A DNA stretch of 64,000 nt from CAZCDS01 sp964497585 (GCA_964497585.1 CAZCDS010000032.1:6315-70314); one strand, 5' to 3'; positions 27,076 through 36,247 are shown, numbered from the stretch's first letter. A program made the numbers and translations. The notes: generated from the sequence alone by a model not told the origin.

Positions 27076-27975
27076 ATGAAGGATAACTCCGACACGTTGA
27101 ACAGATTTCGCGGGACTCAGGAGGTCGACTGCCCCATCTGCGGTCCCGAGGCCTCATCCCTTTTTCTCATCGACAGCGGATTTCGCATTGTTCGCTGTGA
27201 CCAATGCGGGCTGCTGTACGTGAACCCGAGGCTGGGCAGGGATGAGCTTGCCCAGCATTTCAGAGAAGATTACATCCCGGACGAAGAACGCGCGGACGAG
27301 AACTTCACGGCATTTCGTGAGGCAAGCCTTCGGCGGGAGTGCCACAGGCTCAGGAAATTGCTCCCCCACGGAGGACGACTAGTCGATGTCGGAGCCGCGT
27401 CCGGCGCCTTCCTCGCCTGTTTCCGCGGGCACGAGGAGTGGGACGTGGAAGGTGTCGAGCCTTCCCGATTCGCCGCGCGGTACGCGAGAGAGAAGTTCGG
27501 TCTCAGCGTACGCGAAGGCTTCCTGTCCGATCGGGGGTACCCCAACGCGAGCTTTGACATTGTCACCTGTCTCGATGCCTTCTCGTACATTCCCGATCCC
27601 AATGCGGAACTCGCGGAGATTCGGCGGATCCTCAAGCCTGGCGGATTCCTGGCCATGGAGATCCCGGGCCTGAGGTTCAGGCTCCTCAAAAACACCGGCA
27701 TCTTCGCGCGAATCTTGTATGGCGCACGTTCCCTGCTGGACCCCGATCTTCATCTGTATTACTACTCCCGTGAAACGTTGACGCGTCTGGTGAGCGCACA
27801 CGGATTCCGCTTAAGTGCAAGCTATCCCGAGCAGTCGCCACTGTACGGCTCACTGCCATTCCGCTGGTTCAACTGGTGCTCGTATCGTTTCACCGCGGGG
27901 ACCTATGCCCTGACCCGCGGGTGGGCGAATATGGTTCCCAAAGAATTTCTCGTGTACGGAAAAACGCTTCAATGA
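27076..27975 (+). CDS. Zinc-ribbon class I SAM methyltransferase
   Basis: 299 residues from MKDNSDTLNRF at 27076; the longer frame overlaps the preceding gene. The N-terminus has two Cys pairs, CPIC and CDQC, separated by about 20 residues, the zinc ribbon typical of the Methyltransf_23 sugar/polysaccharide group. SAM motif I is LVDVGAASGAF, and RRILKPGGFLAMEIPG follows. Last codons overlap the start of the next gene (ATGA). Third methyltransferase in the cluster; acceptor unknown. Confidence 0.85.
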   Translation: MKDNSDTLNRFRGTQEVDCPICGPEASSLFLIDSGFRIVRCDQCGLLYVNPRLGRDELAQHFREDYIPDEERADENFTAFREASLRRECHRLRKLLPHGGRLVDVGAASGAFLACFRGHEEWDVEGVEPSRFAARYAREKFGLSVREGFLSDRGYPNASFDIVTCLDAFSYIPDPNAELAEIRRILKPGGFLAMEIPGLRFRLLKNTGIFARILYGARSLLDPDLHLYYYSRETLTRLVSAHGFRLSASYPEQSPLYGSLPFRWFNWCSYRFTAGTYALTRGWANMVPKEFLVYGKTLQ

Positions 27976-28880
27976 CCGCAGAAGCCTACGCGGATTTCCT
28001 TGGCTCCATCGGCCATCGGGTGGTGCGTTCCCGGTCCGGCTGGTGGTTCAACGTTCGACCCGGCTTGTACATGGGGTTTCCGTACCACAGGCCGCTCGAC
28101 GCGGACCCGGCCGAAGTTGAAGCGGTGCTCGGCACACGGGGTCTCATCGCGAGGTTCAGTTGTCCGGTGGAGAAGGGCCGCGCGAGCTACACAACGGTAT
28201 GTGATAGGGAAGACTACAATATGGGGTCGCTCAAGACCAAACCGAGAAATCAGGTCCGCCGTGGCCTGGAGCGGTGTTCGGTCCGGAGACTCACCTTCCG
28301 GGAACTGGAACGGAGCGGAGCCCGGGAAGTCAGCCGCGCCACGATGCTGCGGCAGGGCAGACCCGTCCCATCAGACCACGACGCCTATTGGCGTGCCTAC
28401 TATGCCGCGGCCGACACGTGCCAATCCATGGAAGCCTGGGCCGCGTTTGTAGGGAAAGAGCTCGCGGCCTTCCTCATCGCGACGACCATCGAAGACTGCG
28501 TGTACATCCTCGAGGAATTCTCCCTCAAAAAACACCTGAGGGAATACCCAAACAACGCCCTCGTTTATAGATTCACCTCGACGGCATTGGCTCGACCCCT
28601 GGTCAAAGAGGTCTCGTACGGATTGGAACCGCTACAAAAGGGGCTTGCGGGGTTGGATCATTTCAAACAAGGTATGGGGTTCATCAATCGGCCGATCGGG
28701 CAACGCATCGAGCTCAACAGGTTTTTGCGTTCCTTCCTCGCGAGGCCGATACTCGCGAGGGTCCGGCGAATCGCGGAAGGCCAACCCCGAAGAGAAAGCC
28801 TCGGCAAGCTTGCGGGAATACTCCGCAGATACGAGGAACAGCCCGATCTCTCGTGCGCTACCCACGGAAGAATGGACTGA
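27972..28880 (+). CDS. GNAT/FemAB-like acyltransferase
   Basis: 302 residues from MTAEAYADFLG. The ATG at 27972 overlaps the TGA of the methyltransferase gene, so translation is coupled. The C-terminal half, with LAAFLIATTIEDCVYILEEF and a long basic tail, resembles the GNAT-fold FemAB/BioF2-like group that acylates sugars, peptides or cell-wall precursors. The family call rests on fold pattern only, with no catalytic motif I am sure of. Likely adds an acyl or aminoacyl group to a precursor in the exopolysaccharide pathway. Confidence 0.55.
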   Translation: MTAEAYADFLGSIGHRVVRSRSGWWFNVRPGLYMGFPYHRPLDADPAEVEAVLGTRGLIARFSCPVEKGRASYTTVCDREDYNMGSLKTKPRNQVRRGLERCSVRRLTFRELERSGAREVSRATMLRQGRPVPSDHDAYWRAYYAAADTCQSMEAWAAFVGKELAAFLIATTIEDCVYILEEFSLKKHLREYPNNALVYRFTSTALARPLVKEVSYGLEPLQKGLAGLDHFKQGMGFINRPIGQRIELNRFLRSFLARPILARVRRIAEGQPRRESLGKLAGILRRYEEQPDLSCATHGRMD

Positions 28881-29355
28881 GGCCGGGCGTGGGAAATCTC
28901 CCCCTCACGTTACCTTCTCCCGCCAGGGGAGAGGGAAAAGGAGATGTACCCTCGCCTACCCAGGCGATAGGTTTTCCGGATGCCCCCTCCCTTGAGGAAG
29001 GGGGCTGGTGGACTTTTGAGCTGAACCTCAATGCCGCCCACTATTGATGAACCGCGAAGACCTAAAGGAGTTCGAGCCCTTCTCCAGATTCGAACCGCTT
29101 GACCGGCCGCCTCCGGGCTTCGACGAAGTCACGGCGTCTAGCGGCCCGAAACCATGGAGGTTTTGTGGAGGGGTCCTGGGCCACTCGGCGTGGGGTCAGG
29201 CAATCGTTTTCAAGAATCCGAGCAATTGATGTGGTCCTCGGAATCACAAACTGGATGCATCGCCCTCCGCGGAGGAGGTTTTTGCAAAAACGCCCTCCTC
29301 GGTGAACTCTTCAACTCTTCCCACGCAGACCGCTCACATCAAGCTGGAGGAAATA
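28881..29355. other. Intergenic region with a palindromic repeat unit
   Basis: 475 bp without a supported gene. The first 150 bp contain the REP-like unit listed separately and a second C-rich/G-rich dyad at 28984-29003. The ribosome binding site of the epimerase (GGAGG) is at the end. Confidence 0.5.
28901..28936 (+). repeat. Palindromic REP-like repeat
   Basis: CCCCTCAC is followed by TTCTCCCGCCAGGGGAGAGG, a C-rich/G-rich dyad with a CGCCA centre. Similar words occur at 31808-31847 on the opposite strand, where the stem is CTCCCG-TGG-CGGGAG followed by GGTGAGGGGG, so this looks like a dispersed extragenic palindrome family. Confidence 0.5.
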
Positions 29356-30336
29356 ATGAAGCACGCGCTCGTTTGCGGCGCCGGAGGATTCATCGGCAGC
29401 CATCTCGTCAAGCGGCTCGTCCGGGAAGGATTCCAGGTCCGCGGGGTAGATCTGAAATATCCCGAGTTCGGCGAGACTCATGCACATGACTTCGTGATCG
29501 GCGACCTTCGGGATCCACACCTCTGTCGGCAGGTCGCGGACCTGCCATTCGACGAGGTCTATCAACTCGCCGCGGACATGGGCGGAGCGGGCTTCGTCTT
29601 CACCGGAGAGAATGACGCGGACATCATGCACAATTCCGCGCTCATCAATCTCAATGTTCTCGAAGCCTGCCTCAAGAGGAACACGAAACGCATTTTCTAT
29701 TCATCCTCCGCGTGCATTTATCCCGAATACAACCAGCAGGATCCTGAAAATCCCAATTGCGAGGAAAGCAGTGCGTATCCGGCCAATCCCGACAGTGACT
29801 ACGGGTGGGAGAAGCTGTTCAGCGAGCGGCTCTATCTCGCGTTCCACCGGAACTCGGGCATGGAGGTCCGAATTGCACGGTATCACAACATATTCGGGCC
29901 CGAAGGAACATGGGACGGCGGCCGGGAAAAGGCTCCCGCGGCCATGTGCAGGAAGGTCGCGCTGGCCCCCGATGGCGGAGAGATCGAGGTCTGGGGAGAC
30001 GGCAAGCAGACCAGATCCTTCCTGTACATCGATGAATGCCTCGAAGGAACCGTACGTCTGATGCGCTCTGACTTTCTCGGCCCGGTAAACATCGGTTCCG
30101 AGGAAATGATATCGATAAACGGTCTCGCGGAAATGGTCATGGACATAGCCGGCAAGAAACTGCGCGTGAAGCACATCCCCGGCCCGCTGGGGGTTCGGGG
30201 AAGGAATTCCCACAACAGACTCATAGAGCAAAAGCTAGGTTGGAGACCGACCCAACCGCTCCGCGCGGGCATGGAAATCACCTACCAGTGGGTCGCGGAG
30301 CAGGTGGAGGCAGGCACGTCTACAGCGACCGGATGA
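29356..30336 (+). CDS. GDP-mannose 3,5-epimerase-like NAD-dependent epimerase
   Basis: 326 residues from MKHALVCGAG at 29356, with GGAGG seven bases upstream. NAD motif GAGGFIGSH (8-16). The catalytic set of the plant enzyme is present at a constant offset of 25 residues: Cys120, Tyr149, Lys153 and Lys192, in SSACIYPEY, DYGWEK and GGREKAPAAM. The binding loop ADMGGAGF and the C-terminal GPLGVRGRNS are also shared. GDP-mannose 3,5-epimerase makes GDP-L-galactose (and GDP-L-gulose). Here it would supply an L-sugar to the exopolysaccharide; no GDP-mannose-making genes are in the window. Confidence 0.85.
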   Translation: MKHALVCGAGGFIGSHLVKRLVREGFQVRGVDLKYPEFGETHAHDFVIGDLRDPHLCRQVADLPFDEVYQLAADMGGAGFVFTGENDADIMHNSALINLNVLEACLKRNTKRIFYSSSACIYPEYNQQDPENPNCEESSAYPANPDSDYGWEKLFSERLYLAFHRNSGMEVRIARYHNIFGPEGTWDGGREKAPAAMCRKVALAPDGGEIEVWGDGKQTRSFLYIDECLEGTVRLMRSDFLGPVNIGSEEMISINGLAEMVMDIAGKKLRVKHIPGPLGVRGRNSHNRLIEQKLGWRPTQPLRAGMEITYQWVAEQVEAGTSTATG

Positions 30337-30382
30337 ACCCGTATTGAGCCTCCTGCAGCTCAATGAGGCGTGCTCACGGAAT

Positions 30383-30419
30383 GCCCCGGACGTCTGACGA
30401 TCCGGGGCTTCTTTTTTTG
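30383..30419 (+). terminator. Intrinsic terminator after the epimerase gene
   Basis: A perfect stem GCCCCGGA (30383-30390) with TCCGGGGC (30401-30408) and a 10-base loop, followed by TTCTTTTTTT. It ends the exopolysaccharide cluster on the plus strand. Confidence 0.9.
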
Positions 30420-30558
30420 TGGCGGCGATGTCCGCTCCGTACAAAGGAGACGTGACCTCTTGCCGCCTTCCCTCTTTCCCTGCTTACCTTATCCTTGCCT
30501 TTGCCATTTTGTATTTAGTGCGAGCACACCCTGGCGCTGCGCATCAGCGATCTAACCC

Positions 30559-31248
30559 CTACCGCTCACAATCCAGTTGTATAGTTTGCACTCTTTGTGT
30601 CTTCCACGATGAAGAATCTATCGTGAGGATCTTCCCACGCGGGAAACCTGATCTACCGGCTTCCTCGCAAGTCGGATACGTCCACTCGATATTGCCGGTT
30701 GAGTCAAAGTCGACCGGAGACCAATCGACGGTGTCTCCAAACGGATAGCAGACGCAATAGTCCTTAACCTCGAGAAGAGGACCTTTCTCTCCGTCCGTGA
30801 GTGACCATGACCACAGTTGGTATGTTTGCCCCCTCCTTGACATATAGATTTTCCTAGAATCCGGAGACCATGCCGGATAGTAGCCTGAAAAGGACGACAT
30901 CAACTTCCCGGTTGCCGTTGCGTATACCTTAATCGTTCCCCCATCATAGGGTGTGAACCAGAAATACCTACAATCCGGGCTGAACATGGCCATTCCTTGG
31001 TCCAACTTGATGATCTTGCCGTCTTTCATTCGGAAGAATGCATTCGAAGAGTCCGCGCTGGGTCTGATTTTCCAGAACAACTCTATGCCTGGACAGTGTT
31101 TGCCGAAAAACCAGCCACCCACGCCAAAATTCTTTTCCTTGGATGAGGCGCCGGTGTCCTCCCACCCTATCTCTTCATTTGTCATGGAGACGCCAAACGA
31201 CAGCAGGATGAGGAGCAATACACAGGCTGCTATTCCTGCGCGGGACAT
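30559..31248 (-). CDS. Exported protein with beta-propeller-like (TolB/WD40) repeats
   Basis: 229 residues. N-terminal signal peptide MSRAGIAACVLLLILLSFG, so exported to the periplasm or outside. The middle has repeats of the kind MAMFSPDCRYFWFTPYDGG and YYPAWSPDSRKIYM, typical of TolB-type propeller blades; the protein is too short for a full propeller. Function unknown. A homologous fragment of the gene recurs at 39624-39844. Starts ATG at 31248 with AAGGAGAAG upstream. Confidence 0.6.
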   Translation of the reverse strand: MSRAGIAACVLLLILLSFGVSMTNEEIGWEDTGASSKEKNFGVGGWFFGKHCPGIELFWKIRPSADSSNAFFRMKDGKIIKLDQGMAMFSPDCRYFWFTPYDGGTIKVYATATGKLMSSFSGYYPAWSPDSRKIYMSRRGQTYQLWSWSLTDGEKGPLLEVKDYCVCYPFGDTVDWSPVDFDSTGNIEWTYPTCEEAGRSGFPRGKILTIDSSSWKTQRVQTIQLDCER

Positions 31249-31552
31249 CGTCTTCTCCTTTCAAGTCAACGCCGGAGAACACCGGTCATTGAGTCAACGT
31301 CACGCTCACTACAGCCCTTCATCCGCGCCCGGAGGCTGGCTCAAAGCCTAGCGTTCGGTCATTCCGGCGGACGCCTAAATCCGGCCTCTTCTATGATCCC
31401 TGGGGCGCGGAACTTGTCCCGGACTTCTCTCCTCTTTCATGCGACGGGGACATCTCCAATAGCGTCTCCCTTCTCCGCTTCCTTGCCCTCTGCCTAGGAT
31501 ATGCCGTGGAAGCCGTCTCGAAAGAATTCGGTGAACGCATGATTCGGGGTAC
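31249..31552. other. Intergenic region between the propeller gene and the zinc-ribbon ORF
   Basis: 304 bp without a gene. Most of this stretch (31064-31492, including the 5' part of the preceding gene) is absent from the second copy of the block at 39624-40045, where the flanks are joined directly. Confidence 0.5.
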
Positions 31553-31717
31553 TCACCATACGCAATTCTTGCGGCGGGAGCAATGGTAAGAGCGACACTT
31601 GCGGGTCCGTGTCAGGATCGGTGTGTCAACTGAGTTCTTGGATGGGAGAAAGGCCGGATCCGACCCGCACCTCGGACAAATGAATGGGACCTCCGGCTTT
31701 CTTATACCGATTCGCAT
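31553..31717 (-). CDS. Small zinc-ribbon protein (54 residues)
   Basis: ATG at 31717 to TGA at 31553. The peptide has CPRCGSD (Cys14, Cys17), a 23-residue spacer, then CRSYHC and a final Cys52, i.e. a zinc-ribbon-like Cys pattern with basic C-terminus (HCSRRKNCVW). A second copy at 39902-40040 keeps the same Cys spacing after correcting one base, so selection or recent common origin conserved it. No family named; it could be a DNA-binding or transposon-related ribbon. Too short for usual ORF cutoffs; no strong ribosome site seen. Confidence 0.45.
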   Translation of the reverse strand: MRIGIRKPEVPFICPRCGSDPAFLPSKNSVDTPILTRTRKCRSYHCSRRKNCVW

Positions 31718-31759
31718 TCGAACAGATGATATTGTGCCTGACCGTCACCCTCCTCCTTT

Positions 31760-31830
31760 CCTCCTCCCGTCGAGGGAGGAGGGACGCACAGAGTAGCTCT
31801 GATAGTCTCCCCTCCCGTGGCGGGAGGGGA
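31760..31830. repeat. Two adjacent palindromic repeats
   Basis: CCTCCTCCC/GGGAGGAGG (31760-31768 with 31774-31782, loop GTCGA) and TCCCCTCCCG/CGGGAGGGGA (31808-31817 with 31821-31830, loop TGG). Both are perfect stems and flank about 25 bp. The second resembles the repeat at 28901 in inverted orientation. Confidence 0.65.
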
Positions 31831-31895
31831 ACAAGGTGAGGGGGATTCGGCTGCGATCAAGCCATTCGATGTTACTTGTTTGAACGCGCAGTGGT

Positions 31896-32246
31896 ATCAA
31901 ACGGTCAATGGAATGGCTCATCAAGCGTCTGGTCAAAGTCGGAGCGAAAGTCGCCTATCACGGTCGGACATGGCAAGTTCATGGTGCTTCGGCGTTTCCT
32001 TTGGCCCGACATTCCCGTGCTATCTTCGGGTGAAAAGCGCGGTGGACAAAACGGTTGACGGAGCAGTTGGCGGTGAGGTACGCTCAAAAACAGGACAAAA
32101 TGGGCTTTTTCATCAACAAGACGACGGTTTTGCCTGAGTCGGGTCGCATGGCACACCCCATGGAGACCTTGGGGGGGCAGCCGACGTATCCCGCCGCCCC
32201 GCAGGGGTGCCAAGAGGTTCAAAATGGCAAGACCGCCGCATAATTC
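31896..32246 (+). mobile_element. Insertion sequence remnant, transposase tail and right end (copy 1)
   Basis: The frame at 31905-32033 reads SMEWLIKRLVKVGAK and ends in QVHGASAFPLARHSRAIFG, the C-terminus of an IS1380-like transposase. Nothing of the upstream 90 percent of the gene remains. It is followed by noncoding right-end sequence ending AATGGCAAGACCGCCGCATA at 32223-32242. The same tail and end recur at 37985-38334. Non-functional relic. Confidence 0.7.
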
Positions 32247-32300
32247 CAGTTTGTACCTGCAGAGCCGGCCGGGAGCGAGCTCCGGCGAATAAAGGAGGCG

Positions 32301-33743
32301 ATGATGGAAGAAGCCAAGATGTACATTGGAGGTGAATGGGTCAGAGCGAGCTCGGGAGAGACCTTCTCCGATCTCAATCCGGCTACGGGGGAGGTATTCG
32401 CGGAGGTGCCCAAAGCAAATGAGACAGATGCGGATCGGGCCCTGCAAGCTGCATTCGAGGCAAGGAAGGCTTGGGCGGGTACTCCGCCGGGACAGCGGGC
32501 CGAGATCCTGTACAAGGCGTCCGAGCTGCTCGCAACGAGGGTTGAAGAATTGGCTCCGGTGCTTATCAATGAAGGTGGCGCAACCTTCGGCAAAGCAATG
32601 TTCGAAACGATGTATACGGTCGACCTGCTTCGTACAGCGGCTGAGGATTGTCGCCGCCTCCTGGGAGAGACGTTCCCCTCCGATCACAACAAGCTTTCCA
32701 TGACGGTGTACAAACCTCTCGGCACGGTGGTGGCCATCAGCCCGTGGAACTTTCCCCTGCTCCTCTCCGTGAACAAGGTGGCCTATGCGCTGGCCGCGGG
32801 CAACACGGTAGTACTGAAACCTGCCAGTGAAACACCGGTTATCTGCCTGAAGATAGCCGATCTGATGGCCCAGGCCGGGTTACCGGCCGGAGTGCTCAAT
32901 GTGCTCACCGGTCCGGGCGCTCTGCTGGGGGATTACCTCGTCCAGGACGATAGAACCGGGCTCGTCACGCTCACGGGGGAAACCAAAACGGGGCGGCACG
33001 TGGCCGAGAAGGCCGCGGCAAAGCTCAAGAAGTACACCCTGGAGCTTGGGGGGAAGGATCCACTGGTGATCTGTGAGGACGCCAATATGGACTATGCCGT
33101 GGAAGCCGCTGCTTTTGGCGCTTTTATGCACCAGGGACAGATATGCATGTCTGTCGAGCGCATCATCGTGCATGAGAAGCTTGCGGAAGAGTTTGCCAAA
33201 CGCTTGGCCGCGAAAGCGGAAACTCTCCTCGTCGGCGATCCGACCAAGCCCGAGACGATCATCGGGCCGCTCATCAACGACCAGCAGCTCGACACGGTTC
33301 ACAGACATGTCAGGGAGGCTGTGGCGGATGGTGCAACGGTTCTCACAGGAGGGACGCATGAAGGCCGCTTCTATCGGCCCACAGTCCTGACCGGCATTAC
33401 GCGGGAGATGAGGATATTCCGGGAGGAAACCTTCGGCCCCACCGCGCCCGTCATTTCGTTCGGTACTGACGAGGAGGCTCTCGAGATCGCCAATGACACG
33501 GAATACGGACTTTCATCGGGGGTGATCACCAGCGATCTGCAGCGGGCGCTCTATTTTGCCGAGAATCTCGAGAGCGGAATGGTTCATATCAATGACGCTT
33601 CCGTTCATGACGAGCCGTACTGTCCTTTTGGCGGCTGCAAGCAGAGTGGCATCGGCAGGGAAGGAGGTCGCCACTCCATGGAAGAGATGAGCGAAATCAA
33701 ATGGGTGACAATTCAACGTCAGCAACGTCATTTCCCCTTCTAG
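32301..33743 (+). CDS. NAD(P)-dependent aldehyde dehydrogenase
   Basis: 480 residues, cytosolic ALDH superfamily enzyme that oxidises an aldehyde to the acid. Catalytic Cys282 in GQICMS, general base Glu248 in LELGGKDP, cofactor motif SPWNFPLLL and LTGETKTGRHV. Start ATG ATG at 32301 with AAAGGAGGCG upstream. It resembles benzaldehyde/vanillin/salicylaldehyde dehydrogenases more than betaine or glyceraldehyde ones. It stands between IS remnants and remains of a catabolic module (33775-34454), with an enoyl-CoA hydratase at 34483, so it may be the survivor of an aromatic or fatty-acid degradation cluster. Confidence 0.9.
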   Translation: MMEEAKMYIGGEWVRASSGETFSDLNPATGEVFAEVPKANETDADRALQAAFEARKAWAGTPPGQRAEILYKASELLATRVEELAPVLINEGGATFGKAMFETMYTVDLLRTAAEDCRRLLGETFPSDHNKLSMTVYKPLGTVVAISPWNFPLLLSVNKVAYALAAGNTVVLKPASETPVICLKIADLMAQAGLPAGVLNVLTGPGALLGDYLVQDDRTGLVTLTGETKTGRHVAEKAAAKLKKYTLELGGKDPLVICEDANMDYAVEAAAFGAFMHQGQICMSVERIIVHEKLAEEFAKRLAAKAETLLVGDPTKPETIIGPLINDQQLDTVHRHVREAVADGATVLTGGTHEGRFYRPTVLTGITREMRIFREETFGPTAPVISFGTDEEALEIANDTEYGLSSGVITSDLQRALYFAENLESGMVHINDASVHDEPYCPFGGCKQSGIGREGGRHSMEEMSEIKWVTIQRQQRHFPF

Positions 33744-33774
33744 CGGTCCATGTCCGCTCTCACTGGACACAGGA

Positions 33775-34454
33775 AAGGAGATCATTCTCTACAATCTGAA
33801 GGATTCAGTCACCGACGATGAGTACAAGGAGTACTGCCATCAGAAGAAAGGCCCCTTCCCTGTTCTCGAACTTGCAGCCAGCGCATTCCATCGTTCCCCT
33901 CTGGTCGGCACGAGAAGGAATGGCCGAGATTCTTCTTTTCCAAGACACGATCGCATGTTCCCTTTTCGTACTTTCCAAGGAGGATATGGGTTGGAAGCGC
34001 AACGACTATCTTGCCGCTGAGCTACTCGTGCCGCCTGTCAAGTGGGAGATGAAAAAAGCGAAGTGTGAGCCTCATTGGTTCTTGAACTCGCGGCTGTTGA
34101 GCCCTCTGGAGGATTTTGGCCTTCTCCAGCGACGAGAGCTCCCAAACCAGTCGGCTCCTCCTGGGATAGAAGAGGTTCGAAAGACCCGATTGTTCGACAG
34201 GTTCATAAGTTTTCATCTGGACTGAGGGCTTCGTTTTGGCGCACACGTGGGTATTGAAGCCCAAGCCCCATCATCCCTCTGTCGATCGGTTTATAGACGG
34301 AGTTATTCGCCTTGACGGAGTTGATAACACCATAATCCACCTGGTTCATGAAGATGAATCGGGCGCGCTGGTCTTCGGAAGACGAATTCCAAGCATTTCT
34401 TCCGAAAAGCGGAGGGCGCACATTCTTGCCATCATGCATTTCCGTCTTGTGTGA
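33775..34454 (+). pseudogene. Remnants of catabolic genes: REDY-like N-terminus and DUF35 C-terminus
   Basis: At 33775-33860 the frame reads KEIILYNLKDSVTDDEYKEY, the start of a small REDY/EthD-like protein, then loses resemblance. At 34206-34454 another frame reads FVLAHTWVLKPKPHHP, VIRLDGVDNTIIHLVH and RRAHILAIMHFR, the C-terminal OB fold of a DUF35 thiolase-partner protein, truncated before its zinc ribbon by a TAA at 34206. No intact gene fits between. These appear to be fragments of a thiolase/DUF35/crotonase module whose crotonase survives downstream. Identification is by eye on short stretches. Confidence 0.45.
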
Positions 34455-34482
34455 AGAGCGACGGGAAAGGAGGCCAATTACC

Positions 34483-35274
34483 ATGCCAGTCAAGTTTGAG
34501 ACAGCGGAGAGAATAGCGATCCTTACCATCAGTCGACCGCTGGCCATGAACGCTCTGGATGAGGAGACCCTGGCTTCACTGAACGAGGCCTGGATCGATT
34601 TTCGTGATAATCCCGAGCTCTGGGTAGCCATTATCACTGGCGCCGGTGGCAAGGCCTTTTGCGCAGGAGCAGACATCAAGGACTTGGCCAAATACTTCAG
34701 AACCAAGACTGCGATTCAGCGGAAGGCAAAGGCCGACAGGGAACCCGGGATGGGAGGTATCACGCGCAACCTTGAGATATGGAAGCCCATCATAGCCGCG
34801 ATCAACGGGCATTGTTTGGCAGGCGGCCTGGAAATCGCCCTGGCCTGTGACATCAGAATCGCCTCCGAAAATGCTACCTTTGGACTTCCCGAAGTGAGCC
34901 GTGGGATCATACCGGGGGCCGGCGGGACACAGAGGCTGCCCCGGCTTATCCCTCTAGGCAAGAGCCTGGAGATGATCCTTACGGGAGACAGGATTGATGC
35001 TCAGGAAGCTTATCGGATCGGGCTTGTCAACAGGGTTGTGCCTCCTGATCAATTGCTTCCCGAAGCCACAAAACTGGCTGAACGGATCTGCCGGAATGCA
35101 CCCCTTGCCGTACAGGCTGCCAAAGAGGCAGTCTACCGGGGACTGGATCTTCCCCTTTCTGAGGGATTACGGCTAGAGCAATTCTTGGCAGAGCCTATTT
35201 GTCAATCCGAAGATGCAAAGGAAGGCCCGAGGGCCTTTTTCGAGAAAAGGCCTGCACAGTTCAAAGGAAAATAG
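34483..35274 (+). CDS. Enoyl-CoA hydratase/isomerase (crotonase family)
   Basis: 263 residues from ATG 34483, with AAAGGAGG upstream; the longer frame overlaps the DUF35 remnant. Both catalytic acids of hydratases are kept: Glu117 in CLAGGLEIALACD and Glu137 in FGLPEVSRGIIPGAGGTQR. The oxyanion-hole segment FCAGADIKDL is present. The enzyme adds water to trans-2-enoyl-CoA in beta-oxidation or related ring-degradation routes, in the cytoplasm. Pathway not defined, as the neighbouring thiolase module is lost. Confidence 0.9.
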   Translation: MPVKFETAERIAILTISRPLAMNALDEETLASLNEAWIDFRDNPELWVAIITGAGGKAFCAGADIKDLAKYFRTKTAIQRKAKADREPGMGGITRNLEIWKPIIAAINGHCLAGGLEIALACDIRIASENATFGLPEVSRGIIPGAGGTQRLPRLIPLGKSLEMILTGDRIDAQEAYRIGLVNRVVPPDQLLPEATKLAERICRNAPLAVQAAKEAVYRGLDLPLSEGLRLEQFLAEPICQSEDAKEGPRAFFEKRPAQFKGK

Positions 35275-35914
35275 AACTAGTCGAAGATATTCGAGATTTG
35301 TACTCCATCGGTCGTCCGTGCGATAATGTTGTTTGTCGAGCACGTTGCGGAGAAGATTTGCACGAGATTGAAAGTATTACCAGTTTATAGCTGCTCACGC
35401 CTTCTCGGAGGACTTTCAGGGGCTCTATTTCGTACGCAGTTTCAAGTCAGATGCCGATCCCTCAGCCCATATACTGGCAAACATGATGCGTAGCGACGCC
35501 AGTCGAACAGTACATATCCCATTGCTGAGGCATTGAGAGGCAAGCCGCTTTATCAGGGACTTTATCGATTGATCCTGGATGTTCGTGGCTGGGGTATGGC
35601 GTGGCACTTCCTCTTTCCACGCAGGAAGCTCTGCCGCAGGACGGTGTCGTCTTCCTGTACGGACACACCTAACGTCGAAAAATGCCCCTGGATGGAGCAG
35701 ATGCGTTACTTTTAAAATTTTCCCGTTTTTTTAAAAATAAACGCGTGCCTCGCTCTGAGGTGACGCCCTCACGGGCTACGTGGGGGCAGCTCCTGGGATA
35801 GAGCGAAACAGGCACAGGGACATGGATGTGGATAAGTATGTGTATTTATATATACTATGGCGAGAGTTCTTCTGGGTGCCGTGGTTCACGTGATCTGCCA
35901 CGCAATGGGAACCA
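35275..35914. other. Intergenic region, no gene recognised
   Basis: 640 bp without a supported gene. Short frames on both strands show no family resemblance. An AT-rich palindromic stretch lies at 35712-35745, and GC-rich hairpin-like sequence at 35755-35800. Probably decayed DNA. Confidence 0.4.
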
Positions 35915-36247
35915 TCAATCCACATTGCCTCCAACAGGTGTCCCTCTGAAAAGAAAGTTGAACACTCGCCGAGCTATTTTACCGACGAGGAAATAGAGCA
36001 GAATTTGTGACAGGCATGCCATCACTGCAAAGGGGAGAGGTATGATCATGCTTAAAAACAGACCTGCTATCCAGCCGGGCATGCACGTAACAAACAGTAG
36101 GACATGTATCCAGGTCCCTGCGATCTCGCGTGCCACCACGGAGCCTTCGATCGGGTTGACATCAAAGTACAGGGTCAGCACCATAAGTGAGAGGCCAATG
36201 AAGCCTGCCATCCAGGCCGCGTAGTCTTTCACAAAGTCTCTCAGCAT
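35915..36247 (-). CDS. Hypothetical small membrane protein
   Basis: 110 residues with three hydrophobic segments (about residues 12-28, 43-62, 64-88) and a basic C-terminus. ATG at 36247; the bases upstream (GAGAGGACGCC) give a weak ribosome site. A second small membrane protein gene lies upstream at 36321 on the same strand, so they may be co-transcribed. No family recognised. Confidence 0.5.
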   Translation of the reverse strand: MLRDFVKDYAAWMAGFIGLSLMVLTLYFDVNPIEGSVVAREIAGTWIHVLLFVTCMPGWIAGLFLSMIIPLPFAVMACLSQILLYFLVGKIARRVFNFLFRGTPVGGNVD

